From contig DOUW01000361.1 of assembly GCA_003520365.1 (NCBI GenBank), positions 198 to 11,069 on the forward strand: a stretch of DNA of 10,872 bases. Reading direction: 5' to 3'. This DNA comes from Massilia sp. (GTDB lineage: Bacteria; Pseudomonadota; Gammaproteobacteria; Burkholderiales; Burkholderiaceae_D). Below the pieces are notes generated by a model. The model made no database searches and had not been told where the DNA came from. It worked only from the letters and a program-made list of their open reading frames with translations. Both the position numbers and the translations under genes were made by a program. Shown one piece after another: positions 1-6,002 of the stretch (positions are counted from its first letter, which is position 1; the number at the start of each line of letters is the position of its first letter).

Positions 1-1
1 C

Positions 2-355
2 GCCTACCTCCACATGCTGGACCTGCTGTTCGCGCAGACCAGTCCGGTGGCGGTGGCGACGATCTACGATGCCGTGCCCGGCCTTTCGCCCGGCCTGCGC
101 ACCGCGCTGGCGCCATTCAACGACGTGATCGTGCGCGAGGCGGTGCTGCGGCGTTTGCCGGTGCTCGACCTGCGCGTGGTGTGCGCCGACCCGGGCGATT
201 ACGCCTCTTCGTCGCCAATCGAGCCGTCCGCCCAGGGCGGCCAGAAGATCGCCGCCGCGATCGGCGAGCTGGTGCATGCACAATCGCCCGCGGCGCCGCG
301 CACGCTTGTCTATGGCAGCGCACGGCTGTCGGCGCCACCTGCGGCGATTTCTTGA
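2..355 (+). CDS. SGNH/GDSL hydrolase-like protein, 3' end (partial)
   Basis: The gene enters from the left edge: the frame is open from base 2 and ends with TGA at 353-355, so only the last 117 codons are visible. The fragment contains a run like the last conserved block of SGNH/GDSL esterases: an Asp-Tyr-Ala segment followed by S-P-I-E-P-S and a G-G-x-K-I-A helix. In the family this block sits next to the catalytic Asp/His and the closing helix. The GDS and GxND blocks that would confirm the family lie outside the window. The internal ATG at 14 is only the first in-frame ATG, not a plausible gene start, because the preceding codons stay open. Codon use is GC-rich like most of the window. Family assignment is moderate; the substrate is unknown. 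Confidence 0.6.
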   Translation, partial: AYLHMLDLLFAQTSPVAVATIYDAVPGLSPGLRTALAPFNDVIVREAVLRRLPVLDLRVVCADPGDYASSSPIEPSAQGGQKIAAAIGELVHAQSPAAPRTLVYGSARLSAPPAAIS

Positions 356-424
356 TGGCAATTATTTGCTAACATGACATTCTAAACAAACACCTATGGC
401 CGCCGGCCCGCGGCCCGGACACAC

Positions 425-838
425 ATGCCTGTACTGATCCAGCACATCGACGCGATCGCGCGCAAGAAGGGGCGCGACGCCCTCTACCTCGAGTTCCATC
501 CGCAGCCCTTCAGGGAGTGGCGCGAATACCGCTTCGAAGACGACCGGGTGCGCGCCGAGCTGCTGTCCTGGCTCGACGCGCACGGCGTGCCCTGGACCCG
601 CTGTGGTCCGTTCGCCGATCCGTCGCGGATGGTCCCCTATCTCGGCCAGGTCTACCTGGACGTTCCCTACGACGAGGCCTTGCCGGGGTACTGCGCGTTG
701 CGCGACTACCTGGAGCATCCGGACGGGACGATGCGGCATGCCGGCGTACGCTTCTACGTCATGCCGCTCGATTACGCGATGGAGAATGCCGCGCATGACG
801 AACCCGGTTTCTGGGAACGCTGGGCGGAAGACTTCTGA
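425..838 (+). CDS. Hypothetical protein, 137 aa
   Basis: I do not recognise this protein. It is a complete, GC-rich reading frame of 137 residues with normal-looking codon use. It is acidic and aromatic-rich (many Tyr, Trp, Phe, Asp and Glu), with no signal peptide or membrane segment, so it is probably cytosolic. The N-terminus (MPVLIQHIDAIARKKGRDALY) looks like a short strand followed by a helix. A Pro/Asp/Tyr-rich centre and a C-terminal helix ending in W-E-R-W-A-E-D-F follow. There is no clear ribosome binding site before the ATG at 425; instead a GC-rich dyad (GGCCG-C-CGGCC, 398-408) lies just upstream. An AT-rich patch at 358-390 is the most likely promoter area. The stop TGA (836-838) overlaps an ATG at 838, but the frame opened by that ATG does not look coding. 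Confidence 0.75.
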   Translation: MPVLIQHIDAIARKKGRDALYLEFHPQPFREWREYRFEDDRVRAELLSWLDAHGVPWTRCGPFADPSRMVPYLGQVYLDVPYDEALPGYCALRDYLEHPDGTMRHAGVRFYVMPLDYAMENAAHDEPGFWERWAEDF

Positions 839-939
839 TGGCCATCGACCGGCAGCCGCCCTGCGCCCCCGCGCCATTGCGCAAGGAGCTGGCCGGCGCG
901 GGTGGGCCTCATCTGAATCTTGAATCGAAGGAAACCGGA

Positions 940-1138
940 ATGCAGGTGTTGACCGACATCGTTGCGGACTATGTCCGCCGGAAGTGTGCGAACGGGACCG
1001 GCCTACCTGGGATTGTGCAAGGCGGTCGGCGAGCGCATCGGGCCTGCTGGCACGCCGATGCCGGTGTATGCGGTCGAGATGGCGCTGTTTGCGCATACGG
1101 AAGAGCTGCTGAGGGACGCCTTCCCCGAGGCCGCATGA
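940..1138 (+). pseudogene. Small gene with an apparent frameshift
   Basis: A good ribosome binding site (GAAGGA, 927-932) sits 7 bases before an ATG at 940. That frame begins MQVLTDIVADYVRRK and then becomes implausible (Gly/Arg/Cys/His-rich), although it stays open to 1311. From about 1001 the next frame reads like an ordinary helical protein end: A-Y-L-G-L-C-K-A-V-G-E-R-I-G, then P-V-Y-A-V-E-M-A-L-F and E-E-L-L-R-D-A-F-P-E-A-A, with TGA at 1136-1138. Joining the two halves needs a shift near 985-1000 and would give a protein of about 65 residues. An alternative is that the second half is its own 55-residue frame from ATG 971, but that ATG lacks a visible ribosome binding site. The family is not recognised. 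It lies just left of the low-GC hydrolase/LysR block. A sequencing error would give the same picture. Confidence 0.5.
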
Positions 1139-1232
1139 GTCCCGGCAGCCGTGACTACCCGCGCGGCCTGGGCGGGCAGGGCGCAATACTCGGCCCGGTC
1201 CGTCCGTCTGATATCAGTAAGATGCCGGGAGA

Positions 1233-2087
1233 CTACGTGCTACGGGACTTCGAAAGAAACTCGACGATCAGTTTGGCGATCTCTTCAGGCTTATCTTCCA
1301 GCGAGAAATGACCTGCCTCACCGACAAGCGTCAAATCGGAACCAGGAATGGCATCCTTGAGTCGATGCGCCCAATCGCTGACCTGCCAGGCATCGTTTTC
1401 ACCCCAGATCAGCTTTACCGGGATGCGACCAAGTTCGTGCATCCGATCGGCGATCGCCATCGTGTGCTTAGGGTCGTAGTGTCGAATCTGGTGCTGGATG
1501 AGACTGCCTTGCCCGATGTCGCCCGAGATAAAGGAAAGATAGGTCTCGAGCGCGTCTGTATGGAATGATTCCTTATCGACTACTGCTGACTCCAGCCATT
1601 CCCGAAAATGCTCACGATGGATGTCGTTCGGTACCTTGACCAAGGCTTCCAGGCCTGCTTCGATTTGTGCTTTCGTTCGCTTCGATGGGTAGCTGTCGTA
1701 ACTCACTACGTCGATCATTGTCAGCGTGCGTAATCGGTGGGGCGCAAAAATCCCCAAGCGCTGTGCAATACCGCCACCGATATCGTGGGCAACAAGGTGT
1801 GTGTCGGCGAGCCCCCAATAATCCAGGAGCTTTTCCAGGATCGGCACTTGGGCCGAAATTGATGTGTCGACTGCCGGATCCCATGGACGCTCGGAATGTC
1901 CATATCCAAGGAGATCGAATACATGCACCTTGTATCCTTCCTCGACCAGGTGAGGAACGATATTCCGCCAAATCAAGGACGATGATGGTGTTCCATGCAG
2001 CAAGACAACCGGGTCCCCCTCTCCGTACACTCCATAAGCAATACGGTTGTTTTCGATTAACACATGACGATTTGCAATAGATTCCAT
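1233..2087 (-). CDS. Alpha/beta fold hydrolase with Asp nucleophile (epoxide hydrolase/dehalogenase-like)
   Basis: This 284-residue protein has the full layout of a cytosolic alpha/beta hydrolase. The oxyanion-hole motif is HGTPSSS (31-37). The nucleophile elbow is HDIGGG (101-106) with Asp102 where esterases have Ser. The likely acid is Asp232 in WGENDAW, and the catalytic His is His260 in GEAGHFS. A helical cap spans roughly 128-215. An Asp nucleophile is typical of epoxide hydrolases and haloalkane or fluoroacetate dehalogenases, so hydrolysis of an epoxide or C-halogen bond is the best guess. The residue after the nucleophile is Ile rather than the Trp common in those families, so the substrate is open. 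The start is supported by AAGGAA five bases upstream. The gene diverges from the LysR gene, its likely regulator. GC content is clearly lower than the flanks (29 of 60 bases at 1561-1620), suggesting transfer. Confidence 0.9.
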   Translation of the reverse strand: MESIANRHVLIENNRIAYGVYGEGDPVVLLHGTPSSSLIWRNIVPHLVEEGYKVHVFDLLGYGHSERPWDPAVDTSISAQVPILEKLLDYWGLADTHLVAHDIGGGIAQRLGIFAPHRLRTLTMIDVVSYDSYPSKRTKAQIEAGLEALVKVPNDIHREHFREWLESAVVDKESFHTDALETYLSFISGDIGQGSLIQHQIRHYDPKHTMAIADRMHELGRIPVKLIWGENDAWQVSDWAHRLKDAIPGSDLTLVGEAGHFSLEDKPEEIAKLIVEFLSKSRST

Positions 2088-2101
2088 AGCGTTCCTTCAT
2101 C

Positions 2102-2111
2102 TGAGTACTCA
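2102..2111. promoter_or_regulatory. Perfect 10-bp palindrome TGAGTACTCA, candidate operator
   Basis: The ten bases are their own reverse complement. They lie 14 bases upstream of the hydrolase start and touch the candidate -10 element read on the minus strand, about where transcription of the hydrolase would begin. A position like this fits a repressor or autoregulatory site. A second, weaker dyad (TGAA-N12-TTCA, 2141-2160) overlaps the LysR-side -10. Which protein binds either is inference; the adjacent LysR regulator is the obvious candidate. Confidence 0.4.
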
Positions 2112-2140
2112 TCCTAGCGTCCGCCTGGACATGACGCCAA
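2111..2140 (-). promoter_or_regulatory. Candidate sigma-70 promoter of the hydrolase gene
   Basis: Read on the minus strand, a -35-like TTGGCG (2140-2135) is followed after 18 bases by a -10-like TAGGAT (2116-2111). Each matches four of six consensus bases. It overlaps the candidate LysR promoter back to back, a common layout for a LysR regulator and its divergent target. Weak matches only. Confidence 0.3.
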
Positions 2141-2154
2141 TGAATAGTTAAGAT
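2126..2154 (+). promoter_or_regulatory. Candidate sigma-70 promoter of the LysR gene
   Basis: TGGACA (2126-2131, five of six matches to the -35 consensus) is followed after 17 bases by TAAGAT (2149-2154, four of six to the -10 consensus). It would start transcripts near 2161, about 24 bases before the LysR ATG. It overlaps the minus-strand promoter candidate, so LysR binding here could control both genes. Confidence 0.4.
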
Positions 2155-2184
2155 CGTTCAATCGGATTCTGTCATTTCGAGGGT

Positions 2185-3069
2185 ATGAGTAAGCTCGACA
2201 TTGGAAGCCTGGAGGCCTTGTGCGCGATCGCGGATCATGGAGGCGTTACCCGGGCGGCAGCGCGGCTCGCGCTCTCGCAATCGGCGGTTTCCCACAAGAT
2301 CAAGCGGCTCGAGGCAAGCTTGGGGTGTGCGCTGCTGGATCGCACGTCCAGCACCTCCGTGTTCACGCGCGAGGGGGAAAAGCTCCTCATCTATGGCCGG
2401 AGAATCCTGGCCCTGCATGACGAAGCGCTGCTCAGCCTGACGAAACAAGCATTGCACGGAAAGATTCGTCTCGGCATGACCGAGGATGTGACAAACGCAG
2501 GGCTGGCTCGCATACTGGGCCGATTCATGCGCTTGTACCCGGAGGTGCGCGTCCATACCATTACTGGCCAGAGTCTGCGTATCGAAGATCAGCTTGAAGA
2601 AGGAATGCTGGATATCGGCGTTTTTCAACTCTTTGAAAACAGGGTGCAAACCTCGGACACGATGCTGTTCAAGGAGCCGCTATTCTGGATAAAGAGTCCC
2701 GATCTGCAGTTGGACTATAAGAAGCCTGTACCATTTTTGGCATTCGATGACGAATGCTTTTATCGCGAATGGGCGATGGACGCAAAACACCATCGAGAAG
2801 TCAATCTGGAAACCATTCTGACCTGTAGCAGCACATCGGGGATCTTGTCGGGCGTGTCATCTGGCTTGGGTGTTGCCTTGATCAGCAAACGACACGTGCG
2901 TCCTGAATTCGAGGTGATTAACGAGCCATTTCCTTCTCCACCGACAGTAGCGACTGTCGTTCGAAGTGGTGGTCAGTGTCGCTCCAGTAGTGTCGCCGCT
3001 CTTCGTGCCAGCATCGTGGACGAACTTGGGATCGACGAGAGATCCGGGCAGTCTCGCGGGAGGCAGTGA
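2185..3069 (+). CDS. LysR-family transcriptional regulator
   Basis: A 294-residue protein of standard LysR length. The N-terminal winged helix-turn-helix covers about residues 5-64, with the recognition region around T-R-A-A-A-R-L-A-L-S-Q-S-A-V-S-H (22-37), followed by a linker helix. The co-inducer-binding domain runs from about K93 (I-R-L-G-M-T-E) to about 285. The ATG at 2185 gives the usual LysR opening (MSKLDIGSLEAL), although the purine-rich GAGGG at 2179-2183 is only one base from it, so initiation may be weak. It diverges from the alpha/beta hydrolase gene across a 97-base region, which makes that gene its probable target, with autoregulation likely. The inducer is unknown. GC is low for the window (24 of 60 bases at 2581-2640), matching the hydrolase and supporting joint acquisition. 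Confidence 0.93.
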   Translation: MSKLDIGSLEALCAIADHGGVTRAAARLALSQSAVSHKIKRLEASLGCALLDRTSSTSVFTREGEKLLIYGRRILALHDEALLSLTKQALHGKIRLGMTEDVTNAGLARILGRFMRLYPEVRVHTITGQSLRIEDQLEEGMLDIGVFQLFENRVQTSDTMLFKEPLFWIKSPDLQLDYKKPVPFLAFDDECFYREWAMDAKHHREVNLETILTCSSTSGILSGVSSGLGVALISKRHVRPEFEVINEPFPSPPTVATVVRSGGQCRSSSVAALRASIVDELGIDERSGQSRGRQ

Positions 3070-3194
3070 ACCCTGCGCACCTGACGCCGGAGCGCGGCGA
3101 GATTCTCGTCGTCCTGAAGGAAGCACTGATTGCGCGTAACGGCGGCGGCGTTTATTCGCCCGGTGCCGCCATCGAAGCCAGCTTCGATTTCTAG
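3066..3194 (+). pseudogene. Possible 3' gene fragment or small ORF, 42 codons
   Basis: A GTG overlapping the LysR stop (GTGA, 3066-3069) opens a frame that ends at TAG 3192-3194. The residues look like a genuine protein end: L-T-P-E-R-G-E-I-L-V-V-L-K-E-A-L, then G-G-G-V-Y-S-P-G-A-A-I-E-A-S-F-D-F. Third codon positions are mostly G or C (about 30 of 41 by hand count), unlike the LysR gene before it. It could be a translationally coupled small ORF, or the surviving 3' end of an older gene cut by arrival of the low-GC block. I do not recognise the family, and chance is possible at this length. Confidence 0.3.
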
Positions 3195-3284
3195 GTACGC
3201 ATCCAAAAATACATGTGCTGTCCGCCCGCATGCGGCGCCCCGACGCAAGACCCGGCGGCCGCGCCCGACAACGAATCGCATCCT

Positions 3285-3313
3285 TTGGCACAATGGCCCG
3301 TCTGCCATTTACA
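3285..3313 (+). promoter_or_regulatory. Weak promoter candidate for the flavin reductase-like gene
   Basis: TTGGCA (3285-3290, five of six to the -35 consensus) is followed 17 bases later by TTTACA (3308-3313), only three of six to the -10 consensus. A start near 3320 would leave almost no leader before the GTG at 3327. This is the best candidate in the gap, not a firm call. Confidence 0.2.
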
Positions 3314-3326
3314 TTGGATTGCTCAC

Positions 3327-3962
3327 GTGAGTCAGGACTACCACTTCTACGAACCCGCGCACGGCCATGGGCTGCCGCACGACCCCTTCAATGCCATCGT
3401 CGGGCCGCGGCCGATCGGCTGGATATCGAGCCGCAGCGCCGACGGCGTCCTGAACCTGGCCCCCTACAGCTTCTTCAACGCCTTCAACTACGTCCCGCCC
3501 ATCATCGGCTTCTCCAGCCAGGGGCGCAAGGACACGCTCAACAATATCGAGGCGACCGGCGAGTTCGTATGGAACCTCGCCACCCGTCCGCTGGCCGAGG
3601 CCATGAACCTCAGCTGCGCGCCGGCGCCGCCGGAGGTCGACGAATTCGCGCTGGCTGGCTTGACGCCGGCACCCGCGCGCGTCGTGCAGACGCCGCGCGT
3701 GGCGGAGTCGCCAGTGGCCTTCGAATGCCGCGTCACCCAGGTGATTGCGCTGCAAACGACCACGGGCGCCGATACCGGCAACCGGCTGGTGCTGGGCGAA
3801 GTGGTGGGCGTGCATATCGCCCGCCAGCTGCTGAAGGACGGCATCTACGATACCGCCGGCGCCGGGCACATCCTGCGCGGCGGCGGGCCTGCCGACTATT
3901 TCGAGATCACTCCCGCACAGTTGTTCCGCATGCACCGCCCGGGGTATCCGTTCGCGCGCTGA
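3327..3962 (+). CDS. Flavin reductase family protein (FMN-binding split barrel)
   Basis: The 211-residue product matches the flavin reductase-like family, which binds FMN and either reduces flavin with NAD(P)H for a partner oxygenase or acts as a small flavoprotein. Visible family blocks are PFNAIVGPRPIGWISS (20-35), NLAPYSFFNAF (43-53), the G-R-K-D-T-L-N-N-I segment (66-74) and E-F-V-W-N-L-A (79-85). The frame is open further upstream, but the GTG at 3327 was chosen because family members begin just before the H-F-Y-E-P-A-H-G-H-G segment and the upstream residues look non-coding. The ribosome binding site is weak. It is convergent with the class II aldolase-like gene, 66 bases apart. Its nearness to the cupin dioxygenase cluster hints at an oxidative pathway, but no oxygenase partner lies next to it. 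Function beyond the family is unknown. Confidence 0.88.
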   Translation: MSQDYHFYEPAHGHGLPHDPFNAIVGPRPIGWISSRSADGVLNLAPYSFFNAFNYVPPIIGFSSQGRKDTLNNIEATGEFVWNLATRPLAEAMNLSCAPAPPEVDEFALAGLTPAPARVVQTPRVAESPVAFECRVTQVIALQTTTGADTGNRLVLGEVVGVHIARQLLKDGIYDTAGAGHILRGGGPADYFEITPAQLFRMHRPGYPFAR

Positions 3963-3979
3963 GGCAAGACCTTTCGCCA

Positions 3980-4023
3980 GCGTGACGAACCGTTCACGCC
4001 TGTCCCCTGATCGTATTGTCAGG
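3980..4023. terminator. Two small dyads between convergent genes, possible weak terminator
   Basis: GCGTGA (3980-3985) pairs with TCACGC (3994-3999) across 8 bases. CCTGA (4006-4010) pairs with TCAGG (4019-4023) across 8 bases. They fill the 66-base gap between the flavin reductase-like and aldolase-like stops. Neither is followed by a T run on either strand, so intrinsic termination is uncertain. Confidence 0.25.
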
Positions 4024-4028
4024 ATCGC

Positions 4029-4787
4029 TTACGAGCGGTAGCTGTCGTCCACCCGCTCGAGCTTGCGGAGCAGCGCGGGCCAGGCGAAGGCGCCGCCCAG
4101 CCCCGCGGTCTGGACCCGCATCGATTCGGCGGTGCCGGCCAGGATGTCCGGTGCGATCATGCGCAGTTCGCCGCCTCCCGCCTGGGCGGCCAGCTGGATC
4201 TGGCAGGCGCTCTCGAAAATGTACATCGACAGGAAGGCGTCGGCGATGCTGGCGCCGACCGTCAGCAGGCCATGGTTGCGCAGCATGAGGAAATTGGCGG
4301 TCCCCAGGTCGTCCTGCAGCCGCGGCTTCTCGGCGTCGTGCAGCGCCACGCCCTCGTAATCGTGATACGCCAGCGAGGCGAGCACGAAGGTCGATTGCTG
4401 GGAGATCGGCAGCACCCCGTCGCGCTGGGCGCTGACTGCCACGCCGGCGCGGGTGTGGGTGTGGATCACGCACTGCGCATCGTCGCGCGCGGCGTGGATG
4501 GCGCTGTGGATGACGAACCCGGCGCGGTTGACCGGCAAGGTCGACTCGGACAGCTTGTTGCCGTCCTGATCGACCTTGATCAGCGACGAGGCCGTGATCT
4601 CGTCGAACATCATGCCGTAGGGGTTGATCAGGAAGTGGTGTTCGGGTCCGGGAACCCGGGCGCTGATGTGGGTGAAGATCAGGTCGGTCCAGCCGTACAG
4701 CGCAACCAGCCGGTAACAGGCGGCCAGGTCGCAGCGCAGTTGCCACTCGTCGGCGCTGACCCGGTCTTGCATGGAGGGGATGTGCAT
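4029..4787 (-). CDS. Class II aldolase/adducin family protein
   Basis: The 252-residue product carries the metal-binding histidines of class II aldolases: V-I-H-T-H (His109, His111) and L-R-N-H-G (His172), plus the conserved N-P-Y-G-M-M-F-D-E-I segment (55-64). In family enzymes such as fuculose-phosphate aldolase a Glu four residues before a conserved His acts in catalysis. Here that stretch reads N-R-A-G-F-V-I-H (87-94) with no Glu, as in adducin-like members, so classical aldol cleavage is doubtful. A decarboxylase, epimerase or other carbonyl reaction is possible. The ATG at 4787 is chosen over one 14 codons upstream because AAGGAG lies six bases before it. It follows the AraC regulator gene by 28 bases on the same strand, so the two are probably co-transcribed. 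Confidence 0.88.
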   Translation of the reverse strand: MHIPSMQDRVSADEWQLRCDLAACYRLVALYGWTDLIFTHISARVPGPEHHFLINPYGMMFDEITASSLIKVDQDGNKLSESTLPVNRAGFVIHSAIHAARDDAQCVIHTHTRAGVAVSAQRDGVLPISQQSTFVLASLAYHDYEGVALHDAEKPRLQDDLGTANFLMLRNHGLLTVGASIADAFLSMYIFESACQIQLAAQAGGGELRMIAPDILAGTAESMRVQTAGLGGAFAWPALLRKLERVDDSYRS

Positions 4788-4815
4788 GTCGGTCTCCTTG
4801 GTTGATGTGATGCGT

Positions 4816-5805
4816 TCACGCCGCCTCACCCTGCGCCTTCCTGCGCAGCGCCGACGGCGCCGCCCCGTAGGCCGCCGCGATGGTCCGGGAGAAGTGCGCC
4901 GGGCTGGAAAACCCCCAGCGCAACGCGATCTCGCCGATGGCCGCGGGCTGTGCGCCGGGGTGTACCAGGTCGCGATACGCCATCGCCGCCCGCTGCGCCC
5001 AGATATGCTCGGCCAGCGAGCTGCCTTCCCGTGCGAACAGGCGGTTCAGGTGGCGTACCGAGACCCCGGTGGCCCTGGCCACGTCGTGCGGGCTCAGATC
5101 GGGGTCGCGCAGGCGCCGGGCGACGTGCATCCTGGCGGCGAGGACGTGCAGCAGCGACTGGGGCAGGGCATCGGGACCGCGCAGGCGCGACTGCGCCATG
5201 GTCCGCAGCACGGTGTGGGTGCAGGCCGGCAGGGTGATGCTGCTTTCCGGCGTGGGCGCCCGCAGATAGCCGCGCAAGGTGCGCCGCAACTCGGCGCCGA
5301 GCGCGGCGCCGACGCCGCCATGCGGAGCGATCGTCAAGGGCAGGTCGTCCACGCGCAGGCCCCAGTATGCGTCCAGCTCGGCGGCCGGGATGTCGACCAG
5401 GAATTGCCGCATGTCGGAGAGGAAGGCCAGGGTGTAGGGGCGGCGCGTGTCGTAGACGATGGTGTCGCCGGCGGCCAGCGCGAACTGCTCGCCGCCCTGG
5501 ATAAAGACTGCGGTGCCCTGCACCAGATGGCAGGCGAATACCGCGTCCTTCGGATACATGCCGGCCAGGCGCGCGCTGCGCTCGATTGCGTGCGCATTGC
5601 CTGCAATGTCGGCGAGGCGCATGGCCGCAAGCGCGACGTTGGTCTGGCGCGCGAGCAGGCCGCCCGGGGACGGCGACGTAGTGCGCAGGCCGACCAGCGC
5701 AGCGGCGTTATACCTGTCCCAGTAGGACAGCCGGTCGCCAGGCGCCACCGGCGCCGTCGAGGCATGGGTGGTGCAGGGGGAATCACAGGGTGAACGCGCG
5801 CGCAT
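4816..5805 (-). CDS. AraC-family transcriptional regulator
   Basis: The C-terminal 100 residues form the double helix-turn-helix domain of AraC proteins: first helix pair around S-P-H-D-V-A-R-A-T-G-V-S-V-R-H-L-N-R-L-F (238-257), second around I-G-E-I-A-L-R-W-G-F-S-S-P-A-H-F-S-R (290-307), ending P-S-A-L-R-R. The N-terminal part (about 45-180) resembles the FeaR-type ligand-binding cupin domain (blocks H-L-V-Q-G, A-G-D-T-I-V-Y-D). The start at 5805 (329 residues) is preferred because GGAG lies eight bases upstream. The longer ATG at 5838 (340 residues) has no ribosome binding site. It is the first gene of a unit with the aldolase-like gene and diverges from the cupin dioxygenase-like gene, so it probably activates or represses both. 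The effector may be an aromatic or carbonyl compound (inference). Confidence 0.92.
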   Translation of the reverse strand: MRARSPCDSPCTTHASTAPVAPGDRLSYWDRYNAAALVGLRTTSPSPGGLLARQTNVALAAMRLADIAGNAHAIERSARLAGMYPKDAVFACHLVQGTAVFIQGGEQFALAAGDTIVYDTRRPYTLAFLSDMRQFLVDIPAAELDAYWGLRVDDLPLTIAPHGGVGAALGAELRRTLRGYLRAPTPESSITLPACTHTVLRTMAQSRLRGPDALPQSLLHVLAARMHVARRLRDPDLSPHDVARATGVSVRHLNRLFAREGSSLAEHIWAQRAAMAYRDLVHPGAQPAAIGEIALRWGFSSPAHFSRTIAAAYGAAPSALRRKAQGEAA

Positions 5806-5903
5806 CGGGTCGTCTCCATCGGTCGCTGCCGCTTCCATGGCGGTTCGCAGCGTACTCCCGCAAACATAGCACGCCCGGCCGGATTTGCGGGGCCGACGGT
5901 GCG

Positions 5904-5943
5904 TCAGTCGCCCGATTCATGTCCCGCTCAGTCAATCATCGGG
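5904..5943. promoter_or_regulatory. Direct and inverted repeats upstream of the cupin promoter
   Basis: TCAGTC occurs at 5904-5909 and 5928-5933, 24 bases start to start. A separate inverted pair, CCCGAT (5911-5916) and ATCGGG (5938-5943), encloses the second copy. AraC-type proteins usually bind direct repeats next to a -35 region, and the second copy ends about where the -35 of the cupin promoter should lie. Six-base repeats in GC-rich DNA can arise by chance, so this is a candidate site only. Confidence 0.3.
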
Positions 5944-5956
5944 CCGCGACAGGCGC

Positions 5957-5962
5957 TATATT
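5957..5962 (+). promoter_or_regulatory. Candidate -10 element of the cupin gene (TATATT)
   Basis: TATATT matches five of six -10 bases and stands out in GC-rich DNA, 40 bases before the cupin start. No good -35 is present 17-18 bases upstream, as expected for a promoter that needs an activator. The last two bases are shared with the following inverted repeat. Confidence 0.4.
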
Positions 5963-5980
5963 GGATGTTCCTTCATCCAA
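5961..5980. promoter_or_regulatory. Perfect inverted repeat TTGGATG-N6-CATCCAA, candidate operator
   Basis: Seven-base arms (5961-5967 and 5974-5980) match perfectly across a six-base spacer, starting inside the -10 element and ending 22 bases before the cupin ATG. A protein bound here would block transcription start. Alternatively it forms a hairpin at the start of the mRNA. AraC proteins usually prefer direct repeats, so a separate repressor may be involved. Confidence 0.45.
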
Positions 5981-6002
5981 CCTCACCAAGCAGGAGACTC
6001 CG

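Noticed and set aside
362..1186. 274-residue minus-strand frame
   Set aside because: Arg/His/Pro-rich shadow of the 425-838 gene and the small frameshifted gene; no family motif.
1209..1216. TGATATCA palindrome as an insertion boundary or operator
   Set aside because: Eight bases only; no matching copy at the right edge of the low-GC block and no promoter beside it.
838..1311. 157-residue plus-strand frame starting at the stop of the 137-residue gene
   Set aside because: The TGATG overlap is tempting, but the residues are Arg/Gly/Cys-rich and it runs into the antisense of the hydrolase gene. Only the part from 940 has a good ribosome binding site.
1195..3080. Flanking direct repeats or attachment sites around the low-GC block
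   Set aside because: Compared the left (about 1195-1245) and right (about 3040-3080) edges by eye and found no convincing repeat, transposase or integrase.
4771..5793. 340-residue plus-strand frame
   Set aside because: Antisense of the AraC regulator, whose double helix-turn-helix is clear.
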